Positions 9,035 to 17,791 of a DNA stretch of 64,000 bases are shown here, piece by piece. A program made the translations under genes and the position numbers. Each line of letters begins with the position of its first letter. The first letter of the stretch is position 1. The stretch covers positions 1 through 64,000 of the forward strand of contig NZ_BAABFL010000016.1 in NCBI RefSeq assembly GCF_039540975.1. Reading direction: 5' to 3'. The DNA is from Kistimonas scapharcae (GTDB lineage: Bacteria > Pseudomonadota > Gammaproteobacteria > Pseudomonadales > Endozoicomonadaceae). Below the pieces are notes generated by a model. The model was not told where the DNA came from and searched no databases. It was given only the letters and a program-made list of their open reading frames with translations.

Positions 9035-9063
9035 ATCATATGCAATTCATACGACCGTTTGAA
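9035..9063 (-). promoter_or_regulatory. candidate fadBA promoter with overlapping PsrA/FadR-type operator
   Basis: The near-palindrome TTCATACGACCGTTTGAA (9046-9063) has two 8-bp arms that differ at one position. On the minus strand it overlaps a -35-like TTCAAA (9063-9058), 17 bp before a -10-like TATGAT (9040-9035). The arms (TTCAAACG) resemble PsrA-type operators of fatty acid regulons as I remember them. Operator geometry over the -35 and spacer fits repression. Confidence 0.5.
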
Positions 9064-9216
9064 TCCGGTGTGAAACCTTCACGGAAAAGCTAGGTAATGT
9101 CAAGGGCGATTTAGGTATTTACCGACACCGGCAACCTGAAGAACCGAACAGAATGTCCTGCAAAATAGCAGTTCTATTCACCGGCTACAGCATCATCGCC
9201 TTTTAACATCTAATGG

Positions 9217-9666
9217 TTAGAGATAGGTATCTCGCAGTGAGATCAAAACAGCATGAAGCTGATCAATGGTATTTTTATCACCCCGTTCATCCCATAAAGC
9301 GACCACACTCATTTGCCGGATAGTGATCTGAACAACGCCTGACGGGAGCACTTCAAGTAATCCAGCAATAGCTGGCTGATTCAGCGCATCAGGCAATACC
9401 CAGGCATGATTTTTCATACGCTTGAGAACGATTGGAATATGGATATTCAACGAACGTTCGGTTGGCAGGACATACTCCATCCAGTGAGCTTCCGTGTCAC
9501 AGACATCAGGCAGTTTCTCCAGTTCCCTGCACTCACTGACATTCATTTTTTGGCTAATAGCCGCCTGCCGGAATGCCATTTGCTGACGTTCCCTCTTCGA
9601 CGGCATCAGCCACATCAGATTCCCTGCAATCACTGCCAAAATCAGTAAAACTATGAGCCAGGTCAT
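9217..9666 (-). CDS. small single-pass membrane protein of unknown function
   Basis: The 149-residue product has one N-terminal hydrophobic segment (about 2-20, TWLIVLLILAVIAGNLMWL), a basic stretch (PSKRERQQ), and then a soluble domain with two cysteines (SECRELEKLPDVC), probably in the cytoplasm by the positive-inside rule. The start at 9666 has GAGAAG at correct spacing; the frame continues to 9732 without a ribosome site. It is divergent from the universal stress gene. I do not recognise the family. Confidence 0.7.
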   Translation of the reverse strand: MTWLIVLLILAVIAGNLMWLMPSKRERQQMAFRQAAISQKMNVSECRELEKLPDVCDTEAHWMEYVLPTERSLNIHIPIVLKRMKNHAWVLPDALNQPAIAGLLEVLPSGVVQITIRQMSVVALWDERGDKNTIDQLHAVLISLRDTYL

Positions 9667-9802
9667 ACACTTCTCAGCATTTTGTTTTAGTATGTTGATG
9701 TAAGTCTGCCTGCATGTCTCGGTTTCGGGCAAGGCCTGTCGGCAAAATCGGGCGGATAGACATCAGGAATAGCCTCTTTACGAACCGGAAAAGGAACATA
9801 CA

Positions 9803-10237
9803 ATGAGCCTGTACAAGCACGTTCTGGTAGCTGTCGACCTGACCGAGGAAGCTGATGAAGTGCTGAACAAGGCCCAGGCTATCGCCGAAGCCAATGACGC
9901 CCGGCTGACCCTGGTCCATGTCGTGGAGCCCCTCAGTGTCGCCTACGGCAGCGATATCCCCCTCGACCTGACCACACTGCAGGATGAGATCACCCAGCAA
10001 GCCCGCGAGCGGATCAACAAACTGGCTGGCAAAATCAATATCGAAAAAGGCGATCAGCACGTAGTGTACGGTCGTCCTGAACGGGAAGTTCACCGCATCG
10101 CCGAAGAACATGATATTGACCTCATTGTCGTTGGCAGCCATGGCCGGCATGGTCTGGCACTGATCCTTGGATCAACATCCACCAGCATTCTCCACGGTGC
10201 TACCTGTGATGTTCTGGCCGTTCGCGTCGGGAAATAA
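9803..10237 (+). CDS. universal stress protein, UspA family (ATP-binding type)
   Basis: The 144-residue protein begins YKHVLVAVDLTEEADEVL and ends with the nucleotide-binding motif G-2X-G-9X-G-S/T (GSHGRHGLALILGSTST), so it belongs to the ATP-binding Usp class rather than the non-binding E. coli UspA class. Such proteins bind ATP and modulate stress survival in the cytoplasm. GGAA lies 7-10 nt before the ATG. A strong hairpin terminates the gene, so it is probably monocistronic. Confidence 0.93.
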   Translation: MSLYKHVLVAVDLTEEADEVLNKAQAIAEANDARLTLVHVVEPLSVAYGSDIPLDLTTLQDEITQQARERINKLAGKINIEKGDQHVVYGRPEREVHRIAEEHDIDLIVVGSHGRHGLALILGSTSTSILHGATCDVLAVRVGK

Positions 10238-10254
10238 ACCCGTCATTCCGTTAA

Positions 10255-10285
10255 AACGGGGTAGTCATCCACTGACTACCCCGTT
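10255..10285 (+). terminator. hairpin terminator after the universal stress gene
   Basis: A perfect 13-bp stem (10255-10267 with 10273-10285, 5-nt loop) is followed by CTCTT. The U tract is weak, but stem strength and position support termination. Confidence 0.7.
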
Positions 10286-10339
10286 CTCTTGACTACACTT
10301 CCCTCTGCCCGTTTCACTTCAACGAAGGTTAATCCCCCT

Positions 10340-11419
10340 ATGAAGAAACCTGTGCGTGTCGCCGTTACCGGCGCAGCGGGAAGCATCAGCCGAGCCCTGC
10401 TCTTCAGGATCGCCGCCGGCGACATGTTTGGTAAAGACCAGCCGGTTTATCTCCAATTGATCGAAGTCCCCCAAGCCATCGATGCTCTTCGGGGTATCGC
10501 CATGGAGCTGGAAGACTGCGCCTATCCACTGATGCATTCAATCAGTCTGCATGACAACCCGGACAGCGGTTTTTCTAGCGCACATTATGCGATTCTTATC
10601 GGTGCGAGGCCTCGCGCACAAGGCATGGAGCGTAGTGACCTGCTGACGGCAAACGCCGAAATATTTTCCGTGCAGGGCCAGGCGATCAATCGCTACGCCA
10701 ACCCGGATGTCCGGGTATTGGTGGTCGGCAACCCGGCCAACACCAATGCATTAATTGCCTGCAGCAATGCCCCCGACTTGAGCCCTACACAATTCAGCGC
10801 GCTCACCCGCCTGGATCACAATCGAGCCGTTGGCATTCTGTCCAGTAAGAAATCCTGTAACCCGCAGGATATTCGAAAAGTGATAATCTGGGGCAATCAC
10901 TCACCGACCATGTACCCCGATCTCCACCACGCAATGATGCATGGAAACCCTGTCATGCCACAGATTGACACCGAGTGGTATCGCAACTCCTATATCCCAC
11001 GCATACAGAAGCGTGGTGCGGAAATCATCCAGGTTTGCGGACACTCCAGCACATCGTCAGCCGCACAGGCGATCATTGATCATATGCATGACTGGGTACA
11101 TGGCACGCGACAAAACGACTATGTCAGCATGAGTGTCATGAGTGATGGCAGCTATGATGTCGAAAAAGGCATATTTTTCTCCTATCCAGTGCGATGCAAT
11201 TATGGCAGGTATCAGATTATCAATGGCCTGACACTGAACGACCTTTCAAGGGATTACTTCAAAATCACGGAACAGGAGCTTCTGGAAGAAAGGGATGCAA
11301 TCCGACACCTGATCCCGACAGACTTCCTGCAAAATTTAGAATCATACGGTAGCCAGACTACCAACAACAATGTACCTGGGCACTATCTTGGCCCAAGAAA
11401 AATTAATGATCGAATTTGA
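10340..11419 (+). CDS. malate dehydrogenase-like protein, divergent paralogue
   Basis: This 359-residue protein belongs to the NAD-dependent malate dehydrogenase family (MKKPVRVAVTGAAG start typical of the proteobacterial MDH type). Kept residues: substrate arginines in GARPRAQGMERSD (92, 98), Asp159/Arg162 in RLDHNRA, and proton acceptor His187 in WGNHSPT. Unusual: the dinucleotide loop reads GAAGSIS (11-17), with Ser in place of the third glycine of GxxGxxG, and the usual GASSAASAA near 235 is GHSSTSSAA. The C terminus carries a polar tail (SQTTNNNVPGHYLG). It may be an enzyme with altered cofactor or substrate use, or a decaying copy. The ATG at 10340 aligns with the family start. No operon partner. 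Confidence 0.8.
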   Translation: MKKPVRVAVTGAAGSISRALLFRIAAGDMFGKDQPVYLQLIEVPQAIDALRGIAMELEDCAYPLMHSISLHDNPDSGFSSAHYAILIGARPRAQGMERSDLLTANAEIFSVQGQAINRYANPDVRVLVVGNPANTNALIACSNAPDLSPTQFSALTRLDHNRAVGILSSKKSCNPQDIRKVIIWGNHSPTMYPDLHHAMMHGNPVMPQIDTEWYRNSYIPRIQKRGAEIIQVCGHSSTSSAAQAIIDHMHDWVHGTRQNDYVSMSVMSDGSYDVEKGIFFSYPVRCNYGRYQIINGLTLNDLSRDYFKITEQELLEERDAIRHLIPTDFLQNLESYGSQTTNNNVPGHYLGPRKINDRI

Positions 11420-11434
11420 TTAAAATCGAAGGCT

Positions 11435-11475
11435 TGGCCCGATTGATACGGGCCAGTTTATTGCGTGTTTTTTTT
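11435..11475 (+). terminator. terminator of the MDH-like gene
   Basis: A 7-bp GC stem (TGGCCCG 11435-11441, CGGGCCA 11449-11455) is followed by a T-rich stretch with eight consecutive T at 11468-11475. It sits between convergent genes. Confidence 0.65.
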
Positions 11476-11483
11476 ATTCCTTA

Positions 11484-12800
11484 TCACCCTTCCTGCTTAT
11501 TTTGAATCGAGGAAAGCTTGAGTCGTTCCATTAACTGACCCGCCGCATTCAGTAAACGAAACTTTGACAACATGATATCAAATTCATGTCTAACGAACGT
11601 TTTTCTGGCCTGATACAATTCCGTCGCGGTATTCAAGACATCCACCAGGGTACGCTGCCCCAGGTCAAACTGCTTGGTGTACGCATTCAACGTTTTAATA
11701 CTGTTATTAACATGTTCCTGTAAATAGGGCTTTTGCTGTGTTAATGACTCATACAGATACCAGGCTTGCTTGAGCTCTAACACGAGTCGTCTATGCGTTT
11801 TCTGCCTTTCCGCACGGATTAACTGCGCCTGCGATGCTGCCTGTCCCACCAGCGCCAGATCTGCCCCACCACGGTACAAATTGTATGACATGCTCAATTT
11901 GGCCACAGAGCTTTCATCATGCCCGGTCACACCGTCCGCATCACGACTCCTCTGATGGGTAAATTCAACATTCACACTGGGATAATAAACACTCTGGCTA
12001 GCCTGGTAAGCCGCATCTGCACTGTTAACCTGCTCCTGTGAGGCTCGCATCAGAGGATGTACATCCAGTTGATTCATTGCCTGATCCAACGTCTTGAACC
12101 CAAGTTTGAGCACCTCTGGCATCAACAGGTTTTCAGCTTTACGATTAACCACTGCAATATAACTGCTCAACGCCCTATTAAGTTCACTTTTCGCGCCTAC
12201 GACAAACGCTCTGGATTGAGAGGTTCGACCACTAATCTGGGCCAGATCGGATTCACTCGCTAGCCCCTGATTAAACAAACTCGTGATCTGTTTTTTGGTT
12301 TTTTCATGCAGATCCCTGTTACTCTCTGCCAGTTCAAGTTGTTTCTTCTTCTCAAGAACACTGATATAAACTTCAGCCACCTTTAGTGCAATAGATCCCT
12401 GCGTATTCAGCGACTCATATTCTCTGGCTTTCGCCCCATGGTCATATTGCTCCATACGACGAATGGTTTCGAACCCCTTGAACACATTTTGGCGAACAAT
12501 GAGCGAAGACTCATTTCGCTCTATATTATCTTTATCATTACCATTACTACGTGTACTGGGACTATCTTTTCGCTGAACACCAATGGCGGCACTGAGATCC
12601 ATTGTCGGATACAGGCCGGCTTCACTCTGATCTGCTTTAAGGCTTTCAGTATTCACACGGCTCTGGGCGGCAAGAATATCAGGGTGTTCTTTCAGGGTAA
12701 TAAGTATCACTTCCTCCAATGTTGTCGCATTGGAAGATGTAATCCAGGCTGATACCAACCAGATTGACAGATTTTGTATTATTAAGCGCCTGTTAATCAT
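11484..12800 (-). CDS. TolC-family outer membrane channel of a type I secretion system
   Basis: The product forms the outer membrane/periplasmic tunnel through which T1SS cargo leaves the cell. It has 438 residues with an N-terminal signal peptide (cleavage near SSNA-TT) and the repeated OEP helical domains; motifs such as TLEEVILITLKEHPDI at the start and QFDLGQRTLVDVLNTATELYQA near the end are typical. AGGGA lies at good spacing before the ATG. It is the third gene after the ABC exporter and HlyD adaptor, 112 bp after hlyD, matching the LapE position in lapBCE-type clusters. Confidence 0.92.
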   Translation of the reverse strand: MINRRLIIQNLSIWLVSAWITSSNATTLEEVILITLKEHPDILAAQSRVNTESLKADQSEAGLYPTMDLSAAIGVQRKDSPSTRSNGNDKDNIERNESSLIVRQNVFKGFETIRRMEQYDHGAKAREYESLNTQGSIALKVAEVYISVLEKKKQLELAESNRDLHEKTKKQITSLFNQGLASESDLAQISGRTSQSRAFVVGAKSELNRALSSYIAVVNRKAENLLMPEVLKLGFKTLDQAMNQLDVHPLMRASQEQVNSADAAYQASQSVYYPSVNVEFTHQRSRDADGVTGHDESSVAKLSMSYNLYRGGADLALVGQAASQAQLIRAERQKTHRRLVLELKQAWYLYESLTQQKPYLQEHVNNSIKTLNAYTKQFDLGQRTLVDVLNTATELYQARKTFVRHEFDIMLSKFRLLNAAGQLMERLKLSSIQNKQEG

Positions 12801-12912
12801 ACGAATTCCCTGAAGGGCAGAACGCTTTCCCTATTGACTCACACACCACACACGTCACTAGCGAAAAATAAATGAATACCTAAAACAAATATCGGTTAAT
12901 TAGCGTTTCCTT

Positions 12913-14367
12913 TTATCGTTCTGTCAGCGCCACTTTTCTGGCTCTTAGAATCGGTTTCATTAAATATTCCAGAACCGTTTTTTTTCCCGTCATAATATCG
13001 ACTTCAGCCTGCATGCCTGGAATGATGGGCAGTTGTTTTTCGTTAGTACCAAAATACGATTTTTCAGTTCTGACTTGGGCCAGGTAATAATAGCTACCAT
13101 CCTCTTCTTCCAGCGCATCGGGACTCACATGAACAACCTCCCCTGTCAACCCGCCATAAACAGTGAAATCATAAGCGGTAAATCTGACCATGGCCTTCAG
13201 ATCCTGACGCAGAAATGCAATATCTTTCGCGGGCACCTTGACTTCAACCAGTAACGAATCATCAACAGGAATGATATCAACCAGCTCCATTCCGGGATCA
13301 ACCACACCACTAATCGTGTTGATATGAATTTTCTTCACGACACCATCAACAGGAGAGCGGACAATGGTTCTTGCCACCCTGTCTTTCAACGAGTTCCGGT
13401 TGACCGTTAATTGCGCCAACTTCAACTCTGCAGTCTTTATCTCCTCAATGGCCTTTTCGCGAAACTGCAAGCTCAACTCCTCCCGCTTACCCTTGGTCTG
13501 ATTCCATGCAGCTTCAAGTTTTGGTATAGAGTGCCGGGCATCCGCCAACTGACTTTCAATCTCACTGACCTTCTGCTCTAATCGCAACAACTGAACCTTG
13601 GAAACAACCCCCTCATCCGCCATCGGCTTTGTGAGGTCATACTCCTTTTTCATCAAGGCATAGCTTTTTTCAAGGTGGGAATGCTTCGCCTTGATCGATT
13701 CGAGCTCTTGATAAATCTTGGCGACTTCCTGCTCCGCAATCATCAACCCCTGGTCTAGGGTACGCTTGCGGCTATCATAAAAATCGCGCTCACGATGGAT
13801 ATATTCGAGATAGCCGCTCAATTCCTCGGGAAAATTGAGGCTCTCACCATTCACCTCAGCCTCAAGACGAACGACTTTGGCAAACTCACTGAAGTATTCC
13901 AGCTCATTCTCTCGAAACTTGGCAGAAAAATGGACATCATCCAACTGTAAAAGCGGTTGACCAGCACGTACCTGGTCGCCATCTTTCACGTAGATTTTTT
14001 TGATAATACCCCCTTCCAGATTTTCTACGATCTGCAATCGAGACGAGGGAATCACCGTGCCTGCTCCGCGCGTGATCTCATCCAATTCCGCGTAGGAAGC
14101 CCACGTCAAAGCAATTACGATCAATGCAGTACCGGTAATACTGACAAAGACCGTTATGTAAGATGAATCCTGAAGGGACACCTCGATGGATTCCGATTTA
14201 AACTCACTCTCTTCCGAGCGAGAGAAAAAGTTTTTGATGGCACGCGGATTCTTTATCAGTTTCTTAATCATGTCGACAGGCAACATCACCAGCCTGAGAC
14301 TCCAGGCCTTCAGCCGGGTTGCTGTAGCAATAATCATCTGACCTAACTTATTTAATAGTGTGCTCAT
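12913..14367 (-). CDS. HlyD-family periplasmic adaptor (membrane fusion protein) of a type I secretion system
   Basis: It links the inner membrane ABC exporter to the TolC channel. It has 484 residues: a cytoplasmic basic N terminus of about 75 residues, one transmembrane segment (about 73-92, TVFVSITGTALIVIALTWA), a lipoyl half-motif (NLEGGIIKKIYVKDGDQVRAGQ), long coiled-coil hairpins, the second lipoyl half (RTIVRSPVDGVVKKI) and a C-terminal beta-barrel. It starts 10 bp after the exporter gene, so the two are co-transcribed. It resembles LapC-type adaptors for large adhesins, but the cargo class is inference. Confidence 0.93.
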   Translation of the reverse strand: MSTLLNKLGQMIIATATRLKAWSLRLVMLPVDMIKKLIKNPRAIKNFFSRSEESEFKSESIEVSLQDSSYITVFVSITGTALIVIALTWASYAELDEITRGAGTVIPSSRLQIVENLEGGIIKKIYVKDGDQVRAGQPLLQLDDVHFSAKFRENELEYFSEFAKVVRLEAEVNGESLNFPEELSGYLEYIHRERDFYDSRKRTLDQGLMIAEQEVAKIYQELESIKAKHSHLEKSYALMKKEYDLTKPMADEGVVSKVQLLRLEQKVSEIESQLADARHSIPKLEAAWNQTKGKREELSLQFREKAIEEIKTAELKLAQLTVNRNSLKDRVARTIVRSPVDGVVKKIHINTISGVVDPGMELVDIIPVDDSLLVEVKVPAKDIAFLRQDLKAMVRFTAYDFTVYGGLTGEVVHVSPDALEEEDGSYYYLAQVRTEKSYFGTNEKQLPIIPGMQAEVDIMTGKKTVLEYLMKPILRARKVALTER

Positions 14368-14377
14368 GGTTATCAGG

Positions 14378-16537
14378 CTAACTGATCACAATTTTTCCGT
14401 GTTTTAGCGCTTCCATGACCTGAACTTTCGGGCCATCCGCAACAATTCGCCCCCGGTCAATGACGATCAGGCGATTAACCAGGTCCAGTAATGACATTCG
14501 GTGTGTAACAAGTACAAGCGTTTTATTGCTGCAATACTTTTGCAGTTGCTCCTTGATGAGCTGCTCAGATTTATGATCCATGGAGCTGGTTGGTTCATCC
14601 AGCACCACAATGGAAGGATCGTGCATAAACGCTCGGGCAACCGCGATCGCCTGGCGCTGACCGCCCGACAGGTTCGCCCCACGCTCAGTGACGGGCATAT
14701 CCATACCTTCCGGGTGGATATTGGTGAAGTCTGTGACCCCTGCCATCTTGGCCGCCCTGACAACCGTTTCGTCGTCAACCGCGCCCGCACCTAACGTGAT
14801 ATTTTCCCGGACAGTACCATAAAACAGGTTGATATCCTGAGGTACGCAGCCAACCGCCTTACGCAGCGCCACCGGGTCAATAAGTGTTGCATCCAGCCCA
14901 TCAAGACGAATCAAGCCACTGCTCGGCGGGTAGAGGCCCAGTAACATCTTTCCGAGGGTCGACTTTCCTGAACCAATACGACCAATAATCCCAACCTTTT
15001 CACCAGCCTTGATAGAAAGCGTGATGTCTTCCAGGGTGTTGAGTTTCTGGTCAGGGTAAGTGAAGGTCACCTGCTCCAGCTCGAGATCCCCCGTAATATT
15101 ATCAAGATTGACATACTGCCTGTCCGGGCTACGCCTCTTGGGCATATTCATGATGTTGTCCAGCCCAGCCAGCGCCGTTTTTGACTGGTAAAAACGGGTC
15201 AGCAGGCTGACCAACTGTGACATGGGGGCCATACTACGGCCTGCCAGCATATTGCAGGCAATCAGTGCTCCCATCGACAAGGTATGGTCACTAATCAAAT
15301 AGACACCTGTTGCAATCAAAACGACCGTACTGCATTGCTGGATAAAACCCGCCACCATCGACGTAGAGTGGCTCAGCATCTTGCTCTTAACGCCCCACTT
15401 GGCGAGGAATCCAATATGCTTCTCCCATTCATGCTGGATTTTGGACTCCGCGCCGTATAGCTGAATGGTTTCCAGACCGATCAGGCTTTCAATCAGCGTG
15501 GCGTTTTTTGCCGAAGAAGAGCGGTAGGTTTTTTCAATGGAGTTGCGCAAAGCTGGCTGGATAATCAGGCAATAGGAAACAATCAAAACCATTGCCACAA
15601 TGGGAATCACCACCAGCCACCCGCCGAGAATACCGATGACGGTCAGAATGATGATGGCACAGGGTATATCGATCAGACTGGCAATGGTTGATGAGGCGAT
15701 AAAATCCCGAATACTTTCAAAATCCTGCATACTTCTGGCGAATGAGCCTACAGAGCTGGGTCGCGACGTCATTTCCAGCCCCAGAACCTGACTCATGATT
15801 CTTGACGACAAAATGATATCAGCCTTCTTTCCTGCCTTGTCGAGTGCATAAAAGCGCAGCCACTTGACCAGAAAATCAAAACCAAAGGCAATCAAAACGC
15901 CGGTCACCAGCACCCAGAGTGTTTCAAAGGCATTGTTGGGCACGACCCGGTCATAGACATTCATGACAAAGATCGGGCTGACGATAGCCAGGAAGTTGAT
16001 CATAATCGAAGTCAGAAGCACGCTTTTATATAGCGGTAAAGAGACCGTCAGCGCACTCCAGAACCAATGCTTGCCATTGTCATCCAGCACTGAGGGTGAG
16101 CGCTCATCAAACCGGTGCTTCTGCTTGAGCAACAACATGACACCGAGATATTCTTCAGCGAGCCGCTCAAACGCAATATCCTGAACATCCTCACTAACCG
16201 ACGGAATCACCAGGCTCGCCATCTGTTCCTGGTGATTGATGTCCATAAGAACGCAGGCCTGGCCATTTCTTAGCAGTAATACTGCCGGGCAGGCCAAACG
16301 AGGAATATCGAGCAGTTTCTTTCGGATCTGCCGCGTGACAAAGCCAATCTGTTCAGCAGCACGGTTAAACAAGTCGACGCTGAACGGTTCATCCGCTATC
16401 GGCAAGCCTGCCGTAATGGCCTCCAGACTGTCAGCTTTGTCATAGAGTCGACAGATTTTGACCAGGCAAAGCAACAACGGATCAGAAAACCGTTCTGAAC
16501 CGGCGGTAGAGGCTTGTTGGGGTGAAGACGAATCCAT
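14378..16537 (-). CDS. type I secretion ABC exporter with degenerate C39-like domain (LapB/HlyB type)
   Basis: This inner membrane permease-ATPase powers one-step export of a protein cargo. It has 719 residues: an N-terminal C39-peptidase-like domain (about 1-140) that lacks the catalytic Cys, so it recognises but does not cleave its substrate; a six-helix ABC transmembrane domain; and a nucleotide domain with Walker A GRIGSGKST (519-527), signature LSGGQ (about 623) and Walker B VVLDE. I chose the ATG at 16537 with AGG upstream; a TTG 33 nt further out has no ribosome site. First gene of the operon ABC-HlyD-TolC. No RTX or adhesin gene is in the window. Confidence 0.93.
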   Translation of the reverse strand: MDSSSPQQASTAGSERFSDPLLLCLVKICRLYDKADSLEAITAGLPIADEPFSVDLFNRAAEQIGFVTRQIRKKLLDIPRLACPAVLLLRNGQACVLMDINHQEQMASLVIPSVSEDVQDIAFERLAEEYLGVMLLLKQKHRFDERSPSVLDDNGKHWFWSALTVSLPLYKSVLLTSIMINFLAIVSPIFVMNVYDRVVPNNAFETLWVLVTGVLIAFGFDFLVKWLRFYALDKAGKKADIILSSRIMSQVLGLEMTSRPSSVGSFARSMQDFESIRDFIASSTIASLIDIPCAIIILTVIGILGGWLVVIPIVAMVLIVSYCLIIQPALRNSIEKTYRSSSAKNATLIESLIGLETIQLYGAESKIQHEWEKHIGFLAKWGVKSKMLSHSTSMVAGFIQQCSTVVLIATGVYLISDHTLSMGALIACNMLAGRSMAPMSQLVSLLTRFYQSKTALAGLDNIMNMPKRRSPDRQYVNLDNITGDLELEQVTFTYPDQKLNTLEDITLSIKAGEKVGIIGRIGSGKSTLGKMLLGLYPPSSGLIRLDGLDATLIDPVALRKAVGCVPQDINLFYGTVRENITLGAGAVDDETVVRAAKMAGVTDFTNIHPEGMDMPVTERGANLSGGQRQAIAVARAFMHDPSIVVLDEPTSSMDHKSEQLIKEQLQKYCSNKTLVLVTHRMSLLDLVNRLIVIDRGRIVADGPKVQVMEALKHGKIVIS

Positions 16538-16984
16538 GGAATAACCTGTAGCATCCGTGCAACAGTTCAACTATGACTGCGTTCCTTATATTCATCAGAA
16601 TAAATAAGTTTCTTATGGCATGATGAACATTTATTCAGTTTATCTATTACCGTATCAAATAGCTGTCGTAGGTAACTTGTTCAATAACACTCGCACTCAC
16701 TTTTGCCCGTTATTTGACACCTTCTTTTTCAATGAATCAGTTCCCTAAACAACATACTGTTTTTTTATACAGCCACCAATGACCGATAGATTTCACAAAT
16801 ACGCGTTGGCGACTACGAATTGCTTAATTTAAGGAAATATGTTGGGAAATTGGATAAACTTCGTCTACAATGCCTATCTTATAGCTACGTTGTTATGCAA
16901 CAGTCAAAGGATTACACTTCTTGCTGTTTCGAAGACCTGAACCCTTTCCGTTAAAGACCATTCTCTAAGGAAGCCATCTTATCC
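16538..16984. other. AT-rich divergent intergenic region
   Basis: This 447-bp stretch separates the T1SS operon (minus) from the coiled-coil gene (plus) and must hold both promoters. I found no promoter pair good enough to call and no gene. It is visibly richer in A and T than the flanking genes. Confidence 0.4.
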
Positions 16985-17593
16985 ATGAGTGAGCAGCTGT
17001 TTCGCGCTGAGCTAGCAAACCGACTCGAATACTATCTGAGCGTCGATGAGAAAATCAGGAAAATCTACGAGTCCAACGAAAAGAGTATCCGGGATGAACT
17101 CACACAGCTGAAAAGCCGGGTTCAAACCCTTGAAGTAGAAAACGAAAAACTCAAGGGCAGAAATAGCGAGTTATTTGATGATAACCGCAGCATGAAGGAT
17201 GGGCTTGCGTTAGCGCAATCCTCTGCCAGCACCAATGAGAAGGATGCGAGTAGCTTACGCCGCAAGCTTGAAACCGCCGAGAAAAAGCTGGCAACCTTGG
17301 AAACAGAGACCAATAAGCTGAAGCGTGAACAGAAGACGCTCAAAGCGCTGGAACCTGAAAAGCTCAAGAAGAAATTCAACGATGCCAGCCAGGAATTGAA
17401 AAAGCAAAAGAAACTGGTTGATCAAATCAGTAAAGAAAGCCGTGAACGCAAGCGTCGCATTGACGAAGTCACAGCGGAGCTTGAGGTCAGCAACAAAGAA
17501 CGTGACGAGTTGAAAGAACAACTTGAAACGGCACAGTCATCGAAATCGTCCAACAAAACTCAGCAGCCGGTTGCAGAAGCAGAGCCCGCCTGA
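16985..17593 (+). CDS. coiled-coil protein of unknown function
   Basis: The 202-residue protein is almost entirely coiled coil (about 25-185), highly charged with heptads of Leu/Ile (LKSRVQTLEVENEKLK, LRRKLETAEKKLATLE). It has a short globular N terminus (SEQLFRAELANRLEYYL) and a disordered tail (SSKSSNKTQQPVAEAEPA). There is no signal peptide or membrane span, so it is probably cytoplasmic. AAGGA lies rather far (about 13 nt) from the ATG. It is divergent from the T1SS operon; a link is possible but unproven. A loose inverted repeat (17607-17614/17636-17643) lies just downstream. Confidence 0.75.
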   Translation: MSEQLFRAELANRLEYYLSVDEKIRKIYESNEKSIRDELTQLKSRVQTLEVENEKLKGRNSELFDDNRSMKDGLALAQSSASTNEKDASSLRRKLETAEKKLATLETETNKLKREQKTLKALEPEKLKKKFNDASQELKKQKKLVDQISKESRERKRRIDEVTAELEVSNKERDELKEQLETAQSSKSSNKTQQPVAEAEPA

Positions 17594-17791
17594 GACGTAA
17601 CCTCGTAAGCCCCACAGCAAACTGTTTTAAGCGAATGGGGCTTCCACGACAAACAACCACCGCCAGCACACTTGACGTAAAGCATTGCTCTTCTAAGCAG
17701 GTGGCCATAATCGATTGAATTCATTGCGATAAAAATCAGCCTGAATACTTGCTCAACTGATGCAAGCTCATAAGGCGTTAGCCCCAATACC

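Noticed and set aside
17607..17643. Inverted repeat AAGCCCCA/TGGGGCTT as a terminator of the coiled-coil gene
   Set aside because: The 21-nt loop is long and no T run follows, so I do not call it a terminator.
17590..17791. CTGAGA at 17590-17595 as part of a TPP riboswitch before the thiamine-type importer
   Set aside because: It overlaps the stop of the coiled-coil gene, and the other conserved TPP segment (ACCTGATCTGG-like) is absent downstream.
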